This document shows positions 1-11,284 of a stretch of DNA of 64,000 nt, piece by piece; positions within the stretch are counted from its first letter, which is position 1; each line of letters begins with the position of its first letter. Position numbers and translations under genes: made by a program. The notes beneath the pieces are model-generated. The model searched no databases. It saw only the letters and a list, made by a program, of their open reading frames with translations, and was not told the origin of the DNA. Origin of the DNA: Maratus speciosus (lineage: Eukaryota > Arthropoda > Arachnida > Araneae > Salticidae). The stretch covers positions 442,296,619 through 442,360,618 of the forward strand of contig OZ010786.1 in assembly GCA_963932465.1 (NCBI GenBank), written 5' to 3'.

Positions 1-300
1 TCAAATATAAAATCACGTCTTTTGAAAGATGTTATTGGTGACTTTGTTTTAAGAATTTTAATGGCAGTTATTGAGAAAGTTGATAAATGGTTGCAAGAAA
101 GTTTAAATAGGTTTTAGAGTGGTTATGAAACTTGAACTGAATAGGTTTATTAGTGTTATGATTTTCTTTCTCTGCGATAAACAAATTATTAAATATTATT
201 ACTTTGAACAATCACACTTTATAAATATGAGATTTCAACGTGATATGACTTTATACATTGTCAATTTCAGTTTGTATAATGTAGTGAAAAGTTGTATTAG
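1..300. repeat. Dispersed repeat family X, copy cut by window start
   Basis: The first 300 bases resemble the two units at 11.3-12.2 kb. Shared features are a 'cacgtctt.tgaaa' block, then 'attttaatgacagtt', then a 'gaatag.ttt' block. No protein similarity is visible; the short open frame at 119-304 has no recognisable domain. The copy is cut by the window edge, so its true length is unknown. It is probably an old non-autonomous transposon interior. Confidence 0.5.
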
Positions 301-442
301 ATAACCACAAAGGAAATGGATATCGGCCATTCTTTTCACTAACATGTAAATTTAAGTCCAAAGTAAATTCTGGTTTTGCTATGAGTTATTTTTTACAATT
401 TTGTAATGTTTAAGAAGAAAAAGTTTTAGCATTTACTAAAGA

Positions 443-1059
443 CAGTAGAACCTCGTTTATCCGAAGTAGTTTGGATTGACCCTCTTTAGGAAAATTGAAA
501 TTTTCGGATAATCGAGAGTGCTTCAATTGCAAGATTAAGGAGAAATATATGCAATATTTCTTATTAGGGTAACAAGCGTTTAATAAAAATAAAGCAACAG
601 CAAAATAGAAACAAGAATAAATTACCTGAATTTTAATTTTGAAATTAAGTATCTTTTACATGTATCATAACTGTTTGGAAAAATGTTTTGTTTGTCGCAG
701 TTTCAATTCCCTTTGCTTTGAAGCTCTATAACGGAGTTTTTTTTTTATTATTAGGTCACCAGTATCACAATCTTTCTGCTGCTCCAGCCATGCCAAAACT
801 TTTGCAAACAATTCAGAAGCTTCAGACTAATTTGTTCGTTTTCTTCGTTGCGCTCCTGGGCTTACGTGAGCTTAAATAAAATTCAAAGAAACTCTAAAAA
901 AGAGGATTGAAAATATTTATATGTTCGGTTTGATGATTAAATGTTTAAAGTTTGGAAAGGACCGTTTGAACACAAGGGATGTGATTGTAAAAAGAAAAAA
1001 AAAGGCTTAAAAAATGGATTTTGGTTAACCGAAAGTTTCGGATAAAAGAGGTTCTACTG
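443..1059 (-). mobile_element. Tigger/pogo-type DNA transposon, internally deleted (617 bp)
   Basis: Terminal inverted repeats of about 23 bp are visible: CAGTAGAACCTCGTTTATCC on the left, and on the right the complement of a segment ending GGTTCTACTG. CAGT termini flanked by TA are typical of pogo/Tigger elements. The right flank is TA (1060-1061); the left flank is GA, probably a mutated TA. The interior keeps a transposase C-terminal remnant on the minus strand, which orients the element. At 617 bp it is far shorter than an autonomous Tigger (2-3 kb), so it cannot move by itself. Confidence 0.85.
686..826 (-). pseudogene. Tigger/pogo transposase C-terminal remnant
   Basis: Read on the minus strand from 826 downwards, the translation contains SEASELFAKVLAWLEQQ, then KDCDTGDLI, then a basic stretch RYRASKQRELKLRQT. 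This matches the C-terminal plan of Tigger/Jerky-like transposases: an amphipathic helix with a W-x-E-Q-Q segment, an acidic linker, an R-x-R-A-x-K-R stretch, and Q-T before the usual I-x-D-F-F tail. The DDE catalytic core is absent and the frame is open for only about 45 codons. It is a fossil, not a gene. The family call rests on motif recognition, not on a database search. Confidence 0.75.
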
Positions 1060-1061
1060 TA

Positions 1062-2504
1062 CCAATTTAATGTAATTTCCAAATTCACGCCATAAATTGC
1101 GAATGGTAATATTTCTTTCTTTAATGACAAATAATGCAGTGATTATTTGATGAAAAAATTCAACTTTCGGGATTTCCGGTATGAATTCGGTAGTTCTCAA
1201 TAAACAAAAATGAGGAGAACTGTCAATCATTTTTTGTGGTCCAAAATGCAACGGTTACTCTCTTGGCTGTCCCAAAGCTTTAAGGGCGCTGGTCACTGGC
1301 GGAAAATATCGCGTTCAGCTCATATACTAGACCGTTCCTACCCCCCCTGCAAGCTGTCAGAGAGGCGTGTACCTTTAAATGGCGTGAAGTCCAAGAGATC
1401 TTATCGGTTGTCTGTTGACAAAATTTATGAGCCAGTAGGAACGGAAAGTACTATAGCAGCTATTTTTGTTAGTAGGGAAATATTAGTACTTCAATTTCTT
1501 TTGCAGTTTTTGAAATACACGAGATCACATTGAACAATTTTACTATTATTATTATTATTACAGCGACGCAACCAGGAATTCCATCAAGGAATAAGTTTCA
1601 ATTGAATAATTTCGACTTTTATAAATGCCTAAATTTGAGAAAAATTTTGATAAAAATTTAAATATGACAATAAAAAGTGATTCAATGTCATTTTGCTGTC
1701 TAAAATGATTTTGATGTTTCACCTTACTTTATATTATGTTTATTATATGTTCATGTTTACCTTCAAATTTAACCGTCCTAAATTTTAAACAAATAATTAT
1801 TAAATCAACTTGTCTATGACTTGTTTTCATAATTTATTACGTAATATTCAGTGTTTGTGATTTTTTTTCTTTTGTTTATGTAAAGCAACATTAATTTACT
1901 ACTGAAAAATCAAAGCACAATTGATTATAATTAATTACTGCAATATGTATTTTTTTTTTAAAGTTTGTTTATAGATAAAAATATTATTATAAATCATCAG
2001 GTAAAGAAAATATGGACAGAGACCATATTTAGTCCGAGTTACACATTCATTTTTTCTGTATGATATATTTAAAAATATTCCACAAATTTATTGAATACTT
2101 TAAAATTCGATAGTTCCTTGAGATTTTGGACCTATTTTTATGAACGATAATAGATACAGCCATCGGTATTTCTCACTGGGTAAGTCAAATAAAATCTGTT
2201 GAATTCTCAATGTAGTACACCCCCCCCCCCCCTCTCAACATAAAAGCGCCAAAAAAATTAAAATAAAAAATAAAAGGTTGTAAGAGAATTTTATCAAAAT
2301 ATCTCCGATTATTGAAGTTATTCCATATATTGGCACGTATTTAAGTATTTATATAATGAAATTAAACTACAGTGCAAAATGAACATGAATTATACAAAAA
2401 ATACTTCAAGTAATGCTTTTTAATACAGCTTTATTTGACAAAAGCATAATATAAGATTTCCAATAACTCAAATTAGCGGTCATAAATTTGAAATTTGAAA
2501 GTTA
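1062..2504. other. Intergenic, no gene seen
   Basis: AT-rich sequence with a short (ATT)n run near 1543-1559 and a poly-C run at 2221-2232. A more G+C-rich stretch at about 1210-1540 holds a 107-codon open frame on the plus strand, but it shows no recognisable domain and may be part of an old repeat. Confidence 0.6.
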
Positions 2505-3660
2505 TTTCATTTAATTTTGATCATTGTTTAATAAAATTAACATTATTAAGAAATATTGAAAATTGCGAATTTCAATACATGTAACGATATCTTCATTAAT
2601 TCTCTATTCAATCAAAGGATACAATATTAAATATAGATACAACATACATGCAGCAATGTATATACGATTCACAAAGACAAAATATCAAAGTATAATATTA
2701 ATATGTATAGAAATGAGGAAAATATCATTAAATGAATATTAGTATTGCGCATGCTAAGTCCCCCCCCCCCTTCCTACTCAACCTTGCTCCCACCAAAAAT
2801 ATCCATAACAATATTAACTGAAAGGAAAGTAAAAACATAATATGTTTGCTCTGCATATTTAAATTCATTTCAAATATTCATTTTTTTTTAAGTATGTGAT
2901 TGTAAATTTTAATTAAAGATGTGGAATGCTTCCTCAAAAAATTATTATTATTATATTGTCCCCCAAAGCTTTGTTAACCTTGCCTTGAGTTTATAAGAAT
3001 TTTGTTATATTAAACAAAGACAGTACTATAATTTCTGTATTATTTCTGTATGTATATAGTTACATCCGAATGTAAATATTACCCGAACTTTCTTTTTTCT
3101 TACAGAGTATTTAAATAAAGCACTTTTTTTTTTGTTTCTTATGTAGATTAAAACTTAACACTAAAAATTATTTTAAAAACATTAATTACCCAAAATATAC
3201 CATAGTAGTTTTCTCATACATTAGGAAGGTTCACAGCTATTTTCCACACATTTTAACAAATTCTTTTCTTTTTCTGATCATTTTTCCATAAAATTGACAT
3301 TATTAACAAATATTCAAAATTGCTAAGCGCAATACATATAATTAATTTTCAGTTAATTCTAACATTGTCATCTATTCAATTAAAGGATACAATGTTCAAT
3401 ATAAATGCAACAAAGCTGCAGCAACATATATATGATTCACAAAAACAAAATGCCAGAGTATAATATTAATACATTGTACAAGTGAGACAAAAAAAATCAT
3501 TGAATGAAAATTTGTAATGTGCATGCTGAGTTCCCACCCATCCCTCGACTTACTTCCACCAAAAATATCCATAACAATGTTAACTGAAAGTGAAAACAAG
3601 AAACATAATGTGTTTGCGCTGCATATTTAAATTCTCAATTAATATTCATTTTTTTTAATT
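2505..3660. repeat. Diverged direct duplication (about 385-bp units, 770-bp period)
   Basis: The segment 2505-2890 recurs in the same orientation at about 3275-3660. Both copies share, in order, a 'caaaggatacaat' block, 'gattcacaaa.acaaaat', 'gtataatattaatac', a C-rich tract, 'ccaccaaaaatatccataac', and 'gctgcatatttaaatt' followed by a T-run. Identity looks like roughly 80%. The C-rich tract is a pure poly-C run in the first copy and broken in the second. Spacer 2891-3274 has no gene. Confidence 0.8.
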
Positions 3661-4381
3661 ATGTGATTGTAAAATGTGTATGTTTAAAAATGTGTGTGTG
3701 TTTAAAATGCTCAAAAAGGAAACAAAAAAGAAAAAGTTGACTGTGATAGCGTGACGCAGCGTATACAGGGGATTCACTCTCGATGATGTTCAATGGCTGA
3801 TTCCTAAACTGTTAGACATAGACATATAGTTCCAATTACAAAAATGTTTTAAATGAAGTAAAGAAGTATTTTAAAAGCGATTTCGGTCAATAAAAAGATT
3901 TTTTTTATATGAAAATTTATTTTTATTCCCCCGCCCCGGGTCCTATAAGTAATATTTAGTAAAATTTTTGTATATTACACTGACAAGTAAAACAAAAAAA
4001 AAACACAAAAAAAAAACAAAAAAAAAAAGAGAGCCATTATTCCACGATTAAAACTGACCGAATAATAGCTGTTTAAAGTTGGAGCCTGTTTTCTGCTGCG
4101 AAATAGCGGTCATTCACAAATTTAGTAGAAATATCGTCAGCTGTATTAAAAAAAATAGTTGAGAGTAAAATTGCAAAATAAATTTGAAATCTATAATCAT
4201 TCCGACATATAATGCAAAATATACAATTTGTACTAAACAAATAAGAGGGGGAAAATAACTGAATTTTCGTTAATTAAGATGATGAACAGCAATAGCCTCA
4301 TTTCTTTACAAAATTATACATATTATAAAATGCTATTAGGTTGCAAAATTTGAGTTGTGTTATGTTCCTTAGCTTTATATA
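3661..4381. other. Intergenic, no gene seen
   Basis: Low-complexity A-rich and AT-rich sequence, including an A-run cluster around 3990-4030. No open frame of interest and no paired ends were found. Confidence 0.6.
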
Positions 4382-5627
4382 TGTTACGGCCAAAACCCGG
4401 AGCTTGGCCAATACGCGAATTGGCCGGCCAATTTGGGAACTGGCCGAGATTCTTGGCCAAAACCCGAAATACCTGAAATGAACAGCGTATTTCGGGTTTT
4501 GGCCGGCCAATTCGCGAACTGGCCGGGAAGCTTTGGCCAGTATACGAAGTGTTCAGCAATGGGTATCCACAGCCGGTAATGTGTTTCTTTTAGCTTTCAT
4601 GCAGCCATGCATATGATCTACAAACCAGGTAATACACAACAAATAAATTAAATTTTAAAAGCCTATCACAGCTGAAAACGCACATCAAGCAATAATGGGT
4701 CATAGCCAATCCAATAACCAAATTATTTGAATAACTCTCCAAATAAATGACAAATTCTACCTAGTCAATAATCTATAGAAAACATGTTGTAGAGCATCTG
4801 AGTAATGTATAACAGTTTCATTATGTTTGAAGTAGTGTAACGTCATTAAAATACCCTATAAACGATTTTTTCACATATATCATAATTCTTTATCGGAATA
4901 TTTTGGGGCGTCCCTATAAACGAACTATAATGGCTACTTAATCAATACTCAACAAAAAAAGCATATTGCTCCCCACATGTGTAAAGTATGTGGATTTTAT
5001 TATGTTTGAAATAGGGTGACATCATTTAAGTGCACTAAAAATGTTCTTTCACAATTCACTGGAATGTAACGAAATACTTTTGAGTATCTCTGTAAAGAAA
5101 CTATAATTGCTACTTATTTCATATACTTTAGATAACAGTTTGTTGTCCATCTTAATGATGCATACTAATGTTATTATAATTGAGATAATGTAACAACATT
5201 AAAATACACCGGAAAAACTTATCTCATTCATGATATTGTAATGAAATACTTTTGTGTGTCGCTGTAAATTAACCAAAAATAGTACACACTTCACTTTCAA
5301 AACCGAAATTAATTTATAAACCTAAATAATATAACAATTACAAGTCAATCTGAGTCTTTACTCGAGTTAGAGCACGGACAGGCAGACGGCCAGACAAATT
5401 GAATTCATAAACCCTTTCAACTATGTTAGACTATAAAAAGTAACAATTGGTTTCTATATACACATTTCGCGAACTGGCCGCTCGCGTATGGTCTGGCTGA
5501 TCGCATCTGGCCAGTTCGGGGATTGGCCGGCCAATTCCCGAATTGGCCAGTCAGTTTAAAGTGTTGTTAGCCAGTTCGCGAATTGGCCGGCCAGTTCGGG
5601 TTTTGGCCAATTTCGGGTATTGGCCGT

Positions 5628-5631
<4 letters not shown>
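4382..5631. mobile_element. 1.25-kb DNA transposon, TGTTACGGCC ends (Ginger-like candidate)
   Basis: The left end reads TGTTACGGCCAAAACCCGG and the right end, read inward, TGTTACGGCCAATACCCGAA. Both ends carry about 170 bp of subterminal repeats built from palindromic GGCCGGCCAATTCGCGAA-type words. The flanks are TATA on both sides (4378-4381 and 5632-5635), compatible with a 4-bp target duplication, though the right side is an (AT)n run and therefore weak evidence. TG...CA ends with a 4-bp duplication fit integrase-type (Ginger-like) transposons, but no integrase is present, so the superfamily is an inference. The interior is filled with about 176-bp diverged units. Confidence 0.7.
4797..5310. 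repeat. Three diverged tandem units of about 176 bp
   Basis: Unit starts are near 4797, 4974 and 5149. Each unit has 'tt.attatg.ttga', then 'gtaac..cattaaa.t.c', then 'tcac.....at...aat...tact', then 'c.ctgtaaa..aac.ata'. The downstream piece at 5350-5400 has a 'gttagagcacggaca' word that recurs, reverse-complemented, at 14640-14670, and the unit itself recurs near 13060-13170. This is therefore a dispersed satellite-like family inside a transposon. Confidence 0.65.

Positions 5632-5660
<29 letters not shown>
5631..5660. repeat. (AT)n microsatellite
   Basis: Uninterrupted AT dinucleotides directly abut the right end of the TGTTACGGCC element. Confidence 0.95.
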
Positions 5661-5666
<6 letters not shown>

Positions 5667-5849
5667 AAAAAATAAATATAAGAGTATATTTTTAATACGT
5701 AAAATTAAAAATATATATATATTCATTAAATAATAAGAAAGAAAAATCATGCTTCAAGCATAGATTATAAAAGACTTTTCAACACTTCCAAAATACTTTA
5801 TCAAGACTTCGCCATTTAATAATGTAAATAAGATAGCCAAGAAAGCATT

Positions 5850-6130
5850 TTAGAAAGCACATAGCACATTTGAAAATCGGATATCAGTAATTACCGTCCA
5901 CGGTCGGAAAGGTACTTGAATTGATCTGTGGAGCTCTGTATATGATACATTTGTACATTTTTGTACGTGTTCATGATACATTTGTACATTTTTGTACATG
6001 TTCATGTTATTTGTATATATTCTACACAGTCTGCTAAAATTTAGTATAATAAGAAAACACATGACACAGTTAAAAAATCACTATCAATATACGGAAACGT
6101 ACTTGCATTCTTTTGTACAGCCTATTTTAG
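5850..6130. repeat. Diverged 200-bp duplication with a 31-bp tandem pair
   Basis: The word 'atgatacatttgtacat' and its context repeat at 5942 and 5973 (31-bp period). On a larger scale, the block from 5852 ('gcacatagcaca') recurs near 6057 ('aacacatgacaca'), with 'gtacttg.att' following in both. The 70-codon minus-strand frame across this repeat is an artefact of the periodicity. Confidence 0.6.
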
Positions 6131-7158
6131 CACATTACCTATACATTTTTATGCATGCAATATATTAAGTTGAAATTTAATTCAGGCAAAAACACTCTTG
6201 TCCACTCCTCATTTTTATTTATTTATTTATTTTGCTACTCTACCACAACCTCCTTACCTCTTCCAAAATGTTTACACCCTCCCCCCCCCCCTCCCTTTCA
6301 TTTTCTTCCTGAACACTAAGTTTACAATACTATATTATTTTGAAATAACTATTTGTAAGTAGTCTTCTAAACATCTACTTCCACATGACGCCCCCCCCCC
6401 CCCCCCAATGCCGTTTGAATGCTCAAATACTGTATTTAAGAAATTGCGACCCTATGTTTTAATACTGCCTATTATAATTCAATAGTTTATAGATCTTTAA
6501 ATATTTTTTGTTTTGATCCTTGAAACTCCTTGATTTTTATTTAAAGAAATGGATTAAAAAAATATTTTGTGAAAAAACATAAAAGGTTCAAATTAAAATT
6601 ATTACTTTAAAAATAAGAGCAATGAGAATTAAGATTTTTTTTTTTTAAGTTAAATGCAATTTGATGTATTTTTCCGTAATAATAACTAATCTACATAGCT
6701 AATATAAATAATCTAAAATTGAATATAAGTACTCACAACGTAAACTATTATGAAATACTATAATAGAAATTATTAAAAATATATTGGAAAATTATTGAAA
6801 TGGACTATATAAAGATTTAAAATAATCAATTTAAAAGCATGGAAAGAAATTTTGGTTATAAAATTACGATTTCTGAAAATTAAATGCACTTAGGCAGGGC
6901 CTGACCTCCGAAGCACAGCTTCATTTCGGTACCCCCTTTCATCCAAGAAGGGTTTTCGAAATTCAATATACTTGGAAACTCACCAATGCTGTAAATGTTA
7001 TTCCAAAGAGTGCCTCATTTGAGTCCACATATAGCTAATAAAACTTTTTTTTTATGTTCCCTTGTATATACTATGAACAGGAAAATTGGACACAATCAAG
7101 AACAATATGCAGAAATGATTTTGCATAGTATCAACATAAAAATGTTGAATTCAGCATG
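6131..7158. other. Intergenic, no gene seen
   Basis: AT-rich sequence with C-homopolymer runs around 6282-6291 and 6391-6406 and a T-run near 6636-6645. No gene or paired termini recognised. Confidence 0.6.
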
Positions 7159-7160
7159 TA

Positions 7161-7881
7161 CAGTATTTTATGGAAGAAACGCCACATTCGTCGTAAGCGC
7201 CGCACCCCTCAAAATTGGTCTAAATAAGATTAAAAATATCGTAAACGCCGCACCCGTCGTAAACACAGCACCTGTGGGAACACTACTTTTGTCGACAGTG
7301 TCTCATTGACCTAGCTTTAATCAAAGTTTTCTGAACAGTGTAGAGTGCCTCATTTTTAATAATTTAGGATTTTAAAATTTTATAAAATATTTAAATCAGG
7401 TTTTAAACATTTTTATGTAATTTTTTTTTTAATTAAGAAGACGTCAATTGGCATTAAAACCATCCAGAGCGCGGGACGCGGACCCTCTCCTTAGGCGCTC
7501 CACATTTTTTTAAAAGGCCGTCGCAACTTAGCACGCTTTTTACGTCGCATGCACTTTAACCCTTTTTAGCTTCAACTTGAAACCCTCAAACTCTGAGTTG
7601 TCAATATTTGAGTGGAAGAGTAGTAAATTTTCTTTGTCCACCTGTATGGTTCAGTATCATCATCCGAAATGTCACAATTTTCATGATCGGTGAAGTCAGA
7701 AGGTTTCGCATTGTTGAGCAGGGGGCTTGAGAACAGTCTTATAACAATATATATATTATTATTCATCGGATTAATGAATTTTTATTTTATCCTAATTTCA
7801 TGCGCGCGAAAAACGCCGCACTTGACAAAAAAATAACTTTCAAACTCGTAAACGCCGCGGCGTTTCTTCCATAAAATACGG
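7161..7881. mobile_element. pogo/Tigger-type MITE, 721 bp
   Basis: The left end reads CAGTATTTTATGGAAGAAAC and the right end, read inward, CCGTATTTTATGGAAGAAAC, followed on both sides by CGCC(G/A)C words. Both ends are flanked by TA (7159-7160 and 7882-7883), as expected for the Tc1/mariner-pogo group. The CAGT start favours pogo/Tigger. The subterminal 'cgtaaacgccgca' motif is repeated several times near each end. A 64-codon minus-strand frame (7572-7766) has an acidic SDDDTE patch but no recognisable catalytic motif, so it may or may not be transposase-derived. Confidence 0.85.
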
Positions 7882-8013
7882 TATATGTAATGCTCAGTAT
7901 AAAATATCAATATTTTGAAATACTTCTTTCAATTTTGTCAATGGTTTAAATTACTAATATTTTAATGTTGTGCATATTCAACTCAAATTAAATATTATTC
8001 AAATTCAATATGT

Positions 8014-9131
8014 AAAATAATCAGGGTTGCTGGCTTTTAGCCTGGCCAAAAAAAAAGCCGGCCGGCTTTTTTTGGTTTTAACCACTTTAAAAAAGCCGGC
8101 TTTTATTGAAAAAAGCCGGGTTTTATTTTTTTGAAGTTGACTTACAGTAAATTCGTTTTAAATTTGGATCAATTAATTTTTAACACTTATAAATATTTTC
8201 TATTAAAAAAATTATAGATTTCTATTAAATTTTATCAAATAAATAAGTCTTTATAACTTCTAGAAGGTAACTGTGAAGGCATTATGTCTGGAAAAAAAAA
8301 TTATAAACATTGAAAGGAATATAAGTTAGGCTCCAAAGTGGTGTTTTGAAATTCTATATTACATAGCTCCACATATACTACACATTTTAAAGATATATTT
8401 AATTAATGACAAAATGTAGCACATCAAAATGAAAACATTCTTATGTATCCATATGGAGAGATTAAGTTATAAATGTTAAAAGAGAAATTAGAGAAGATGT
8501 AATATTTGAAGAGAGTGGTACATAAGTTTATAAAAAATAAAACATTTAAACAAGGGAAAAAAAAATCTCTAAATAAAATTTTGAAAAGCTTGTTGCTAAT
8601 TCATGCATATGCTATTCATAATGTTTTTAATAGTGAGAAATGGTGTTTTTATTAATATGACTATGTATAATTTTAAATGTTTATTAGAAATAAAAAAGAC
8701 TTGCATATTAATAGCTCTTAAAATTAAATAATAAAATATGTAACTAAGTAACCATTGGCCTCTTTAATTTTATAAAGCTGTAAAAATGAAAAAATTGGCA
8801 TTTGGTATGGCCCTTTTAAAATTTAGCTGACATATTTGCAATTCTGACTACAAATCACTAGCAAAATCCTTTAAGTTTTATTCCAGTATTAATGTCCTCA
8901 TTATTGAGAAATTGGGCTACTTATTAAACTCTAAATCAATTAAATGTCATTAAAACTAATTAAAAACACTTTAAAATGTGTAGTTTATAATTACAATGCT
9001 TCGTTGTATAAAAGCCAATTATGGCCAAAAAAGGCCAATTTTGGCCAAAAAAAAGCCGGTTAAAACCAATAAAAGCCACCGGACTGGCTTTTTTTAATTT
9101 TAGCCGGCTTTTTTGCAACCCTGAAAATAAT
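8014..9131. mobile_element. Non-autonomous hAT-type transposon with perfect 8-bp target duplication
   Basis: The element proper is 8022-9123 (1,102 bp). It starts CAGGGTTGCTGGCTTTTAGC and, read inward from the right, CAGGGTTGCAAAAAAGCCGG. The immediately flanking octamers are identical: AAAATAAT at 8014-8021 and at 9124-9131. CAGGG...CCCTG ends plus an 8-bp duplication are the hallmark of the hAT superfamily. Many subterminal AAAGCCGG words lie at both ends, a common feature of hAT transposase-binding regions. No open frame for a transposase (typically over 500 residues) exists inside, so it is non-autonomous. Confidence 0.93.
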
Positions 9132-10500
9132 AAACATACACTTAAAATAATGGACAAAAAACTGAAAAATTGTGATCATGTGGTTTAAACTACTGGTGTA
9201 TTACATGAAAAATTAATTTGCTATGAAAGATATTTTTATGAAACATATATATATATATATTAATGGAATTAATTCAATATAAAATTTGGTGTCCGTTGCT
9301 TTCTCAATTCCGCGTCTCTTCAAAATTTTCTAAGGGAAGCAAAATGCTTCTTGTGTTGGTTGAAACCTTCTGTCTACTTCCCCTACCTACTCCCCCCCTA
9401 GTGTCAGGAATCGGAGCAGACGCGACGGGGTGCCCTTTCTCGTAGAATGATGGATTGCATAGTGGGGGAAGGCACTGAAATCATCAGAATAGAAATATAT
9501 GCGTTTTGTTTTAATTATAGCTCCCTCCCTAATTAATTGAAATGAAATATTTTTGTATCAATGGATAAATTAGAAACTGTACATTTTTTCGTGTTTTTTT
9601 TAATTTCCAAACGACCTAATAGAACTGCCAGAATTTACAGTTTAATGAGAGGTAGAAATTATTTTGGTCATGCTCCGAATATTTCATGTAAAATCAAATA
9701 GTTAAAATTATTTTTAATATAAAATGAAAACTAGGATGAAAAGTGGCAAGTTTTAAGAATTGCATACAGAAAACGAAATTCAAAAATCTCAATTTTTTCA
9801 TGAGATATCCTTAGAAAAGTAAGAGAAAATATTCCCATAGGTTTACATGGAGAACGGAAAACGAGATTGTAAGTGATCAGCACCCTTAAGAGTTTACTTT
9901 AGTATATCATTTTACTTTTTCTCTATTATCATTTGCGAATTTTGATGCTATTTGTTTCTCACCGATTGTGAGGCTTTTTACTTAGTGATTTCGAAACAAA
10001 TTCCATAATAAGCGTTACCTTACTTTTAATTTCAATCTGCCCCTGAAATGTAAACTGGTCATCCAGGGGGAAGATTGCATTTTTCAGCCCAGCCAAAGGT
10101 ATATTTTATACTGTTTGTTTCCGTCATAAAATTATGCACTTTCCACTGTCACAAACAAAATTAAACCAGGTGTTATTTATAACAATGCGTTTTCGAAATG
10201 CATTGTTTTTTTCAATTCCTACTATTAGTTCACACTCTCCCTACATTTATTTATTTATTTATTTATATATCTTGTTCAAATTTTCAATCGTTAATAAAAT
10301 ACTTATTATTCATCCTATCAAGTTGAAATAATTTTATTAAACTTGTACTGGGTGACAATTGATGTTAATACAGTTTTTTAAATATTAATTCATTCATTAA
10401 ATTTTAATTAATTAATTTTAGTTTTACATGGGAAACAAAATGTCGGCCATTGGTTATTGAAGCATTTAATGCATCTTCATATCTATAAGGGGGTTACCAT
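9132..10500. other. Intergenic, no gene seen
   Basis: Contains an (AT)n run at about 9245-9260, a more G+C-rich patch at about 9290-9470 of unknown origin, and a (TTTA)n run near 10247-10265. Open frames here are short and unrecognisable. Confidence 0.55.
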
Positions 10501-10514
10501 AGGGGGGGACCCTG

Positions 10515-10615
10515 TTCTGTCGCCAACTTGGCGATATATCTCCAAATTTGGCAACTAAAATGAGTCGTTAAAAGTGACGCCAACTTGGCGATAGCTCTAA
10601 TATTTCGCCAAATTC
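10515..10615. repeat. Two copies of a short palindromic word
   Basis: CGCCAACTTGGCGATA occurs twice about 60 bases apart; CGCCAACTTGGCG is itself an imperfect palindrome. A third partial 'cgccaaa' follows. Possibly the subterminal region of an unrecognised MITE; no matching second end was found. Confidence 0.45.
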
Positions 10616-10812
10616 CCATAGACTTCCATTGTAATCCTATTTGCTTATAGAAAATCAACAAATTGAGATATTTTAATGCAACAAAAACTAATATTAGCTT
10701 AAGGGATTATATTAATTTTTTTCTTTGATGACCTAAGTAGGAATCGATTTTAAAAACGAAATTTTTATATTACTTGTTTTAATCGCAACTCCTGTATTGC
10801 TTTGCCCATTAA

Positions 10813-11039
10813 CCCTCCAGCCGCGGTCGACTTTTCCAGTGGGTTACTTTTAAAAAATTAACATTGTTTCATTCCCACCACTTTTATGAAGTAGAAAAAG
10901 TCAATTTATTTAATTACAGATTAAATAGTACGAGAATAACGAATTATACGCTTTAAAAAAGTGGTGGGAATCAAGCAATCTAAATTTTTATAAAATATCC
11001 CACTGGAATGCGAAAATAGCGTTTTCCGCGGTTGTAGGG
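10813..11039. mobile_element. piggyBac-like MITE, 227 bp, TTAA-flanked
   Basis: Ends are CCCTCCAGCCGCGG (left) and, read inward from the right, CCCTACAACCGCGG. TTAA is present on both sides (10809-10812, 11040-11043). CCC...GGG ends in TTAA targets are the piggyBac signature. The interior also holds an inverted 'tcccaccactttt' / 'aaaaagtggtggga' pair. No coding capacity. A decayed relative lies at about 37017-37172. Confidence 0.85.
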
Positions 11040-11047
11040 TTAACATA

Positions 11048-11260
11048 CAGTGGTGGTCAAAATTGTGGACAGTTTTTGAAATTTCCATGTTTTATAAATT
11101 TTTGTGCCTACAGAATATATTAATTTTCACTTAAATACAAATGTTTATATATCAAATTATAGGAAATTTAATGTAGAATTTAACAAAGAAAAACAGAATT
11201 AAAATAACTGCATTACAAAAAAAAGTTGCAATTACTTTAGTTTAAAATACAAAAACCTTA
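11048..11260. mobile_element. Tc1-like terminal region, one end only
   Basis: Begins CAGTGGTGGTCAAAATTG directly after a TA, six bases beyond the neighbouring MITE. CAGTGGTGG-type starts are characteristic of Tc1-like elements. No second end or transposase was found, so it is a solo or truncated end and the right boundary is arbitrary. Confidence 0.45.
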
Positions 11261-11284
11261 TATTATGTAACACGGAAGATCCTT

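Noticed and set aside
1210..1533. 107-codon plus-strand open frame
   Set aside because: No recognisable domain or splice context. It lies in a slightly G+C-richer patch that may be an old repeat, and length alone is not convincing in 64 kb.
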